Of a stretch of 64,000 nucleotides of DNA, positions 58,587-64,000 are shown piece by piece. The notes beneath the pieces were generated by a model, which saw nothing but the letters and a program-made list of their open reading frames with translations, did no database searches and was not told where the DNA came from. The DNA is from Microbacterium ginsengisoli (GTDB lineage Bacteria > Actinomycetota > Actinomycetes > Actinomycetales > Microbacteriaceae), in contig NZ_JYIY01000067.1 in assembly GCF_000956535.1 (NCBI RefSeq), positions 1-64,000 on the forward strand, in the 5' to 3' direction. Each line of letters begins with the position of its first letter. Positions within the stretch are counted from its first letter, which is position 1. The position numbers were made by a program, and so were the translations under genes.

Positions 58587-60205
58587 GAGGTCCTTCCGTG
58601 GTCGGCGGCAGCGATGCTGATCGCCGGGGTGGGCGGTTCGGGTGGGGGAGAGCTCGGTGCGGGGTGCGAGCCCCGCGGGGCGCGGGCACGGTGGCGCAGG
58701 GCGCTGATCACCAGCACGGCGGCGGCGATCACGAGTGCGCCGGGAACCTCGGCGCCCCAGAGCACCCGCTCTCCCTCACCCTGCTCGACGGCTGTGGCCG
58801 CCGCGCTCGCCACGCTCTGGGCGTCGGGGGCGGTCACCGCGTCGATCGCTGCGGTGTCGGTCACGCTCACGGTACGGGCGTTCTGCAGCCCACCGCCGGT
58901 GAGGGTCACGGTGAGGGTGGAATGCGCGCTCGCGTCGAGCAGCCCCGCCCCGGTGAGCCACACCTCGTCGACCTCGGTGCGGTTCCATTGCGCGGTGAAG
59001 GGGCCAGGGTTCTGCACAGCGCTGATGCCGACGGGCACGCGGCCGCCGGCGAGCGTGATCAGGGCGTCGAGGGTGATCGTCGACGGCGCACCGTCGGGGC
59101 TCGTCGTCGCCGTCTGCTGCCAATGCTGCGTGGTGACGCCCAGGTGAGTGTCGGATGCCGCGGTCGAGGCGTCGAGCGGCAGATCGGCGGTCGCGCCCGA
59201 GGCGTAGGTGAACGCCGCACTGCGCGCGGCGCCGGAACCGGCGATCACGACCGAGCCGGCGGGAGCCTGGGAGGCCTGGTCGACGAGCGTGAGAGAGGAG
59301 ACCTGCGGCGACGGGATGAGCCACGCCGTGAGCGCGAGGGCGGCGGCGAGCACGAGGCATCCGGTCGCGAGCACCCAGCGCAGGCGCTGCGCCCCGGCGG
59401 CGCTCGGGCGCGCGCGACGCGGCCAGAAGAGGTAGCAGAGCGCCGGAACGAGGTAGGCGACCCAGGCGACGACCTCGATGAGACGCGGGTCGGCGGGGAT
59501 TCCGAGCACGCCGGTCAGCAGCGCGGCCTGGATACTGCCCGGCTGCACGATCGCGCTGAGGTCGATCGTGCGCTGCTGGCCCGCGTTGAGCCAGCCGGCC
59601 TCGTGCGCGGTCCGCAGGCAGGTGACGACGAGGCCCGCCGCGACGAGCACCAGGAACACGCTCGTCAGGCGGAAGAAGCGGCCGAGATCGATGCGCACCC
59701 CGCCGGCGAAGATGCCCCAGCCGAGCAGTGCGGCCAGCGCGATGCCGACGACGGCGCCGAGCGCGGCGAGACCGGCCGACTGGGCGGCGGAGAACGTGGC
59801 GAGCAGGAAGACGCTCGTCTCGAAGCCCTCCTTGAGCACCGCGAGGAACGCCATGACGGCGAGAGCGGTCGCGCCACCGCGGCCGAGGGCGTGCTGTGCC
59901 TCGGACTCGAGCTCTGCCCGCATCCCCCGGGCGTGTGTGTTCATCCAGACGATCATGAGCGTCACGAAGACCACGGCGACGGCCCCGATGATCGTTTCGA
60001 GACCCTCCTGCGCGGCCTGGGGGAGGGCGACCTCGATGAGGCTGAGCGTGACGCCGATGATCAGCGAGAGCATCACGGCCGCGCCCACGCCCAGCCACAT
60101 CGGCACGAGGCTGCGGCCGTTGCGGCGCAGGAACGCGGCGATGATGCCGACGATCAGGGCCGCTTCGAGGCCTTCACGCAGACCGATGACCAGGGTGGCG
60201 AGCAT
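58583..60205 (-). CDS. efeU: FTR1-family iron permease EfeU with C-terminal extracytoplasmic extension
   Basis: A 540-residue permease. The two conserved RExxE-type motifs are REGLE (residues 10-14) and KEGFE (125-129), which form the iron path. Seven or so helices end near residue 285. Unlike E. coli EfeU (about 276 residues), it continues with an extracytoplasmic beta-rich domain (about 290-505) and a last helix before a basic tail. ATG at 60205. It is the first gene of efeUOB; a DtxR/IdeR-like box sits 43-61 nt upstream. Confidence 0.9.
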   Translation of the reverse strand: MLATLVIGLREGLEAALIVGIIAAFLRRNGRSLVPMWLGVGAAVMLSLIIGVTLSLIEVALPQAAQEGLETIIGAVAVVFVTLMIVWMNTHARGMRAELESEAQHALGRGGATALAVMAFLAVLKEGFETSVFLLATFSAAQSAGLAALGAVVGIALAALLGWGIFAGGVRIDLGRFFRLTSVFLVLVAAGLVVTCLRTAHEAGWLNAGQQRTIDLSAIVQPGSIQAALLTGVLGIPADPRLIEVVAWVAYLVPALCYLFWPRRARPSAAGAQRLRWVLATGCLVLAAALALTAWLIPSPQVSSLTLVDQASQAPAGSVVIAGSGAARSAAFTYASGATADLPLDASTAASDTHLGVTTQHWQQTATTSPDGAPSTITLDALITLAGGRVPVGISAVQNPGPFTAQWNRTEVDEVWLTGAGLLDASAHSTLTVTLTGGGLQNARTVSVTDTAAIDAVTAPDAQSVASAAATAVEQGEGERVLWGAEVPGALVIAAAVLVISALRHRARAPRGSHPAPSSPPPEPPTPAISIAAADHGRTS

Positions 60206-60247
60206 GCCGGACGCACTCGCTTTCGCGACGAGGTGATGAATTCCTTA

Positions 60248-60266
60248 TGAGCTAAGGCTTACCTAA
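60248..60266 (-). promoter_or_regulatory. DtxR/IdeR-type iron box upstream of efeU
   Basis: The minus strand reads TTAGGTAAGCCTTAGCTCA, close to the 19-bp DtxR/IdeR consensus (TTAGGTTAGCCTAACCTAA), strongest in the left half. A TATGTT -10-like box (60265-60270) overlaps its edge. Iron-loaded repressor should shut off efeUOB. Confidence 0.75.
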
Positions 60267-60375
60267 CATAGGACGACCTTCCCTCCGGCGTCCACTTGAG
60301 CGGGCCGTGCATAACCAAACCCCAGGTTGTGACGCCGAGCATCCCGCTGTTCGCCTGCCGTTCTTGTTGCTGCGC

Positions 60376-60381
60376 TACCCT
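60376..60381 (+). promoter_or_regulatory. -10-like box upstream of the lysine-rich protein gene
   Basis: TACCCT, about 52 nt before the ATG at 60433. The 60206-60432 gap otherwise holds the efeU promoter and iron box. Confidence 0.35.
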
Positions 60382-60432
60382 GCTCCCGCGCAGCGGCACC
60401 CTGTCATCGCCCTGCCGAGAGTCGAGGTCGAG

Positions 60433-60900
60433 ATGTCCGAGAAGAAGAAGGCGACGAAGGCTGCCATGGCAGCCCTGGATGCCGCGGCGCACGCGGCGAA
60501 GGACGCGAAGGCGCTCAGTCGGGAGCTGCCGAAGAAGCAGGCGAAGAAGCTCGGAGCGCTCGCCGCAGACGCCAAGGATCTCGCGAACACCTCGAAGAAG
60601 AAGATCGCGCGCAGCCCCAAGAAGATCGAGAAGAGGGCGTCGGAGGCCCTCTCGCAGCTGGAGAAGGCGACCGCCAAGGTCACCCGGAAGATCACGCAGG
60701 CGGCGAAGGCGAAGCCCGAATCGACGGCGAAGCCCGCACCCGTCCCGTCGGCCCCCGTCGCGGCGACGCCCGCCGCGGCGCCTGCCGTCGACCTCGCTGC
60801 CTTCACAGCGGTGCAGCTGCGCGAGCGTGCCCGCGCGGCGGGGAAGACCGGATACTCACGCCTCGCCAAGGCGCAGCTGATCGCGCTGCTGTCCTCCTGA
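60433..60900 (+). CDS. Lysine/alanine-rich histone-like protein with Rho-N/SAP-like C-terminus
   Basis: A 155-residue, very basic protein. Residues 1-100 are Lys/Ala-rich and likely helical (EKKKATKAAMAALDAAAHAA, SKKKIARSPKKIEKRA). A Pro/Ala hinge follows at about 103-118. The last 35 residues (AFTAVQLRERARAAGKTGYS, KAQLIALL) match the Rho N-terminal/SAP-like DNA- or RNA-binding fold. It resembles bacterial histone H1-like nucleoid proteins. The ATG at 60433 is preferred because the upstream in-frame extension is not basic. Eight bases separate it from the NRPS gene. Confidence 0.65.
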   Translation: MSEKKKATKAAMAALDAAAHAAKDAKALSRELPKKQAKKLGALAADAKDLANTSKKKIARSPKKIEKRASEALSQLEKATAKVTRKITQAAKAKPESTAKPAPVPSAPVAATPAAAPAVDLAAFTAVQLRERARAAGKTGYSRLAKAQLIALLSS

Positions 60901-60908
60901 CCTCCACG

Positions 60909-63900
60909 ATGCAGATCTACCTCGATCGGGGGGCCGAGGCCGCTCCGCCGCGCACGCTCATCGACGTGCTGCGACAGACCGCTGCGCGGTACCCCGCGGC
61001 ATCCGCTCTCAACGACGGCCGGGGAGCGCTCAGCTATGCCGAACTGCTCGCCGAGGTGTGGCGGTTCGCGGCCCGGCTGCACGCGGCCGGCGTGCGTCGC
61101 GGCGACAGGGTCGGCATTCGCATGCCGTCGGGAGGGCGGGCCCTCTACATCGCGATCCTCGGCACGCTGGCGGCCGGGGCGGCGTACGTGCCGGTGGACG
61201 CCGACGACCCGCAGGAGCGTGCCGATCTGGTGTTCGGCGAGGCGGGGGTCGCCGGCGTGGTCACCTCCGGCGGCCGGTTCGTGCCGCACGGCGACGGTTC
61301 CGAGTCCGCGGTGCCGGTGGAGCTGTTGGCGGGTGAGGCGCCCCATCCGAACACGAGCGCCGTGCCGATCGTCGAACCGCCCGCGGTCGACGACGACGCG
61401 TGGATCATCTTCACCTCGGGGTCCACCGGCACGCCCAAAGGCGTGGCTGTCACGCACCGCTCCGCTGCCGCGTTCGTCGATGCCGAGGCGCGGCTCTTCC
61501 TCGCCGACGCCCCGCTCGCGCCGGGTGACCGCGTGCTCGCGGGCCTGTCCGTCGCCTTCGACGCGTCGTGCGAGGAGATGTGGCTCGCGTGGCGGCACGG
61601 CGCCTGCCTCGTGCCTGCGCCACGAGCGCTGGTGCGTTCGGGCGAGGACCTCGGTCCGTGGCTCGTGGGCCACGGCATCACGGTGGTCTCGACGGTGCCG
61701 ACCCTGGCCGCGCTCTGGCCGCCGGACGCGGTCGAGAACGTACGCCTGTTGATCTTCGGCGGCGAAGCCTGCCCGCCCGAGCTCGCCGCGCGGCTCGTCT
61801 CGCCCGATCGTGAGCTGTGGAACACGTACGGTCCCACCGAGGCGACGGTCGTCGCGTGCGCCGCCCCGCTCGACGGGTCCGTTCCGGTGCGCATCGGCCT
61901 TCCGCTCGACGGCTGGGAGCTCGCGGTCGTCGACAGGCAGGGCGACCGCGTCGCGGACGGTGAGGTGGGCGAGCTCATCATCGGCGGCGTCGGCCTCGCC
62001 CGCTATCTCGACCCCGCCAAGGACGCCGAGAAGTATGCGCCGATGCCCTCGCTGGGGTGGGAGCGCGCCTACCGCTCCGGCGATCTCGTGCGCGCCGATC
62101 CCGAGGGACTCGTCTTCCAGGGCCGCGCCGACGACCAAGTGAAGATCGGCGGCCGTCGCATCGAGCTCGGCGAGGTGGAGGCGGCGCTGCAGGCGCTGTC
62201 GGCCGTCACAGCGGCGACCGTGGTCGTGCAGCACTCCGACGACGGGCTCGCGCTGCTCGTGGGCTACGTCGTACCCACCGACGACTTCGATCGCGCCGTG
62301 GCGCGCGCCGAGCTCGCGCACTCGCTGCCGGCGCCCCTCATCCCGCTCCTCGCGGTCGTGCCGGATCTGCCGGTGCGCACCTCCGGCAAGGTCGACAAGG
62401 CGGCCCTGCCGTGGCCATTGACGGATGCCGCCGACTCCGACTCCTCCCTGTCCGGCACCGCCGGCTGGCTCGCCGATCAGTGGGCGGCGGTGCTCGGCAT
62501 CCGTCCGTCCGATGACGACGCCGACTTCTTCCAGCTCGGCGGCGGATCCCTCGCCGCGGCGCAGCTGGTCTCGCGCATCCGTGCGCGTGCGGCGGAGTTC
62601 ACGATGGCGGATGTCTACGACCTCCCGCGTCTGCGCCAGATGGCCGCGGCCGTCGAGGGGCACGACGACGATGCGCCGACGACCTTCAGCTCGCCCCGCC
62701 CCACCCCGCGGGCGATGCAGTGGCTGCAGACGCTCGCCGGAGCGCCCCTGTTCATCCTCAGCGGGCTGCGCTGGCTGACCTGGCTGATCACGGCGGGCTG
62801 GCTGCTGCGGCTGGGGCCGGGGTTCACGTGGCTGCCGGACACCCCGGGGATCGTCGTGCTGCTCGCGCTCGTGCTCTTCGCGACGCCGTTCGGGCGCATG
62901 GCCATCGCCGCCGCCTTCGCCCGCGTGCTGCTGTGGCGGTTGCGGCCCGGCGACTACCCGCGCGGCGGCGCGGTGCATCTGCGCCTGTGGCTCGCGGAGC
63001 AGGTGCACGCGCAGATCGACCCGATCGGGATGGCGGGGGCGCCGTGGGTGAGCTACTACGCCCGCGCCCTCGGTGCGCGCATCGGCCGCGGCGTCGACCT
63101 GCACACGATGCCGCCGGTCACCGGCATGCTCGACATCGCCGAGGGTGCCGCTGTCGAACCCGAGGTCGACCTCTCGGGGTACTGGATCGACGGTGACACC
63201 GTGCGCATCGGCGGCATCCGCATCGGTGCGGGGGCGACGGTGGGGGCGCGGAGCACCCTCGCGCCCGGCACGAAGATCGGCCGTCGTGCCGAGATCGCGC
63301 CCGGCTCCGCGGTGTTCGGGCGCGTTCGCGCCGCGCAGCGGTGGGCGGGTTCGCCGGCTGCTCGTGTCGGTGCCGCCCACCCGGGAGCGACCGAGCGGCC
63401 CCCCGCTCCGACGCGCTGGCTGTGGGCCTACGCGGCGTCCTCGACCGTGCTCGGTCTGCTGCCGATCGCCGCGTTCGCGCTCGGCGGGCTGGTGCTCGCG
63501 CAGGGCGTGCGGGATGCGGCATCCGTCGCAGATGCCGTGCCAGGGGCGTTGGCCTGGCTGATCCCCGCCGTGCTCGTGACAGGTCTCGCCTACGCCGCCG
63601 CAGTGGTGGTGCTCGTCCGACTGCTCGCGCTCGGGCTGCGCGAGGGTGAGCACCCGGTACGCAGCCGCATCGCCTGGCAGGCGTGGACGACCGAGCGCCT
63701 GCTCGACTCCTCCCGCACGGTGCTGTTCCCGCTCTACTCGAGCCTGTTCACCCCCGTGTGGCTGCGACTGCTCGGCGCCCGGGTCGGGCACGACGTCGAG
63801 GCATCCACCGTGCTGCTGATCCCCTCGCTGACGACTGTCGACGACGGGGCGTTCCTCGCCGACGACACCATGGTCGCCACCTACGAGCTGAGTGCCGGGA

Positions 63901-64000
63901 TGATGCGGCTCGCTCCGGTGCGCATCGGCAAGCGCGCCTTCCTCGGCAACTCCGGCCTCGCCGCCGCCGGGCACCGTGTGCCGAAGGACGGCCTGGTCGC
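60909..64000 (+). CDS. Pls/PosA-family non-ribosomal peptide synthetase (partial, runs off edge)
   Basis: 1030 residues are visible without a stop. An adenylation domain comes first: A3 IIFTSGSTGTPKG at about 166-178, FDASCEEMW, A5 NTYGPTEATVVA, A7 YRSGDL, A8 QVKIGGRRIELGE, A10 TSGKVDK. A carrier domain follows with LGGGSL, Ser547 being the phosphopantetheine site. Then membrane helices alternate with left-handed beta-helix acyltransferase-like segments (VRIGGIRIGAGATVGARS; VRIGKRAFLGNSGLA). There is no condensation or thioesterase domain. This layout is that of epsilon-poly-L-lysine synthetase (Pls) and relatives. The substrate cannot be fixed here. Needs a 4'-phosphopantetheinyl transferase from elsewhere. 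Confidence 0.85.
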   Translation, partial: MQIYLDRGAEAAPPRTLIDVLRQTAARYPAASALNDGRGALSYAELLAEVWRFAARLHAAGVRRGDRVGIRMPSGGRALYIAILGTLAAGAAYVPVDADDPQERADLVFGEAGVAGVVTSGGRFVPHGDGSESAVPVELLAGEAPHPNTSAVPIVEPPAVDDDAWIIFTSGSTGTPKGVAVTHRSAAAFVDAEARLFLADAPLAPGDRVLAGLSVAFDASCEEMWLAWRHGACLVPAPRALVRSGEDLGPWLVGHGITVVSTVPTLAALWPPDAVENVRLLIFGGEACPPELAARLVSPDRELWNTYGPTEATVVACAAPLDGSVPVRIGLPLDGWELAVVDRQGDRVADGEVGELIIGGVGLARYLDPAKDAEKYAPMPSLGWERAYRSGDLVRADPEGLVFQGRADDQVKIGGRRIELGEVEAALQALSAVTAATVVVQHSDDGLALLVGYVVPTDDFDRAVARAELAHSLPAPLIPLLAVVPDLPVRTSGKVDKAALPWPLTDAADSDSSLSGTAGWLADQWAAVLGIRPSDDDADFFQLGGGSLAAAQLVSRIRARAAEFTMADVYDLPRLRQMAAAVEGHDDDAPTTFSSPRPTPRAMQWLQTLAGAPLFILSGLRWLTWLITAGWLLRLGPGFTWLPDTPGIVVLLALVLFATPFGRMAIAAAFARVLLWRLRPGDYPRGGAVHLRLWLAEQVHAQIDPIGMAGAPWVSYYARALGARIGRGVDLHTMPPVTGMLDIAEGAAVEPEVDLSGYWIDGDTVRIGGIRIGAGATVGARSTLAPGTKIGRRAEIAPGSAVFGRVRAAQRWAGSPAARVGAAHPGATERPPAPTRWLWAYAASSTVLGLLPIAAFALGGLVLAQGVRDAASVADAVPGALAWLIPAVLVTGLAYAAAVVVLVRLLALGLREGEHPVRSRIAWQAWTTERLLDSSRTVLFPLYSSLFTPVWLRLLGARVGHDVEASTVLLIPSLTTVDDGAFLADDTMVATYELSAGMMRLAPVRIGKRAFLGNSGLAAAGHRVPKDGLV

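Noticed and set aside
60307..60432. Longer start for the lysine-rich protein
   Set aside because: The added 42 residues are not basic, contain the TACCCT promoter-like box, and lack a Shine-Dalgarno.
60375..63974. Very long minus-strand open frame opposite the NRPS gene
   Set aside because: It mirrors a clearly coding plus-strand gene with intact adenylation motifs. Its translation is Arg/His/Asp/Glu-rich low complexity without domains, as expected from the antisense of GC-rich codons.
1..64000. A dedicated anti-phage defence island or prophage
   Set aside because: No integrase, restriction-modification genes, phage structural genes or toxin-antitoxin pair are visible. The lone AbiEi-like protein has no partner.

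Overview
The window is high-GC (roughly 70%) actinobacterial chromosome. It most likely comes from the Microbacteriaceae, in or near Microbacterium. Support comes from many GTG starts, many start codons placed 6-7 nt after a TANNNT box (leaderless mRNAs), a C50-carotenoid crt cluster, actinobacterial housekeeping gene order, and a very frequent 10-mer GCGGCATCCG. Apart from an IS5-type transposase tail at the extreme left edge, the region looks like stable core chromosome. I see no tRNA, rRNA, CRISPR array, prophage or replication origin. No gene-free stretch exceeds 300 bases; the largest gaps are about 220-245 nt (1086-1307, 2121-2363, 30919-31151, 60206-60432).

Layout. 1-2120: transposase tail, an AbiEi/DUF559-like protein and a CPBP membrane protease. 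2364-9269: an oligopeptide ABC importer (lipoprotein, two permeases, fused double ATPase), interrupted by an antisense PH-domain gene. 9357-16799: typA, DUF2200, azlCD, a small membrane protein, ferredoxin fdxA, dapC, citrate synthase and dimethylargininase. 16768-21253: ppk2, divergent dapD/dapE, a GT-C membrane glycosyltransferase and a DUF3117 microprotein. 21317-26048: O-methyltransferase, tatB, then an operon encoding a PRC/MgtE-N/CBS protein, a DUF1003 protein and Mrp, then a GSP17M-type stress protein. 26064-33040: aminopeptidase P, an EEP-family membrane phosphatase, a PHP phosphoesterase, a DEAD-box helicase, an SPW protein, a MiaE-like ferritin-fold protein, a small membrane protein and a DUF3107 protein.

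33041-49961: a genome-maintenance block. It holds adnA-adnB, an apparent pseudo-phosphotransferase, nudC and uvrD2, then an orphan TOMM/E1-like cyclodehydratase-domain protein, a DUF2342 metalloprotease, a PDZ-Lon protease and a UPF0182 membrane protein. Gene order through typA-mrp, and again through the helicase-UPF0182 stretch, recalls two Mycobacterium tuberculosis neighbourhoods (around Rv1165-Rv1232c and Rv3211-Rv3193c); this is from memory and was not computed.

50016-56072: the carotenoid operon idi-crtE-crtB-crtI-crtYe-crtYf-crtEb, tightly overlapping, with a divergent MarR-type regulator and a palindrome over the shared promoter. This set should make the C50 carotenoid decaprenoxanthin or a close relative. 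56098-60205: the efeU-efeO-efeB iron uptake operon behind a DtxR/IdeR-like box. 60433-64000: a lysine-rich, histone-like protein followed 8 nt later by a large Pls/PosA-type NRPS that runs off the right edge. That pair, the orphan E1-like protein with its long tail-to-tail overlap with uvrD2, the catalytically depleted phosphotransferase beside adnAB/nudC, and the over-represented 10-mer are the most interesting features.
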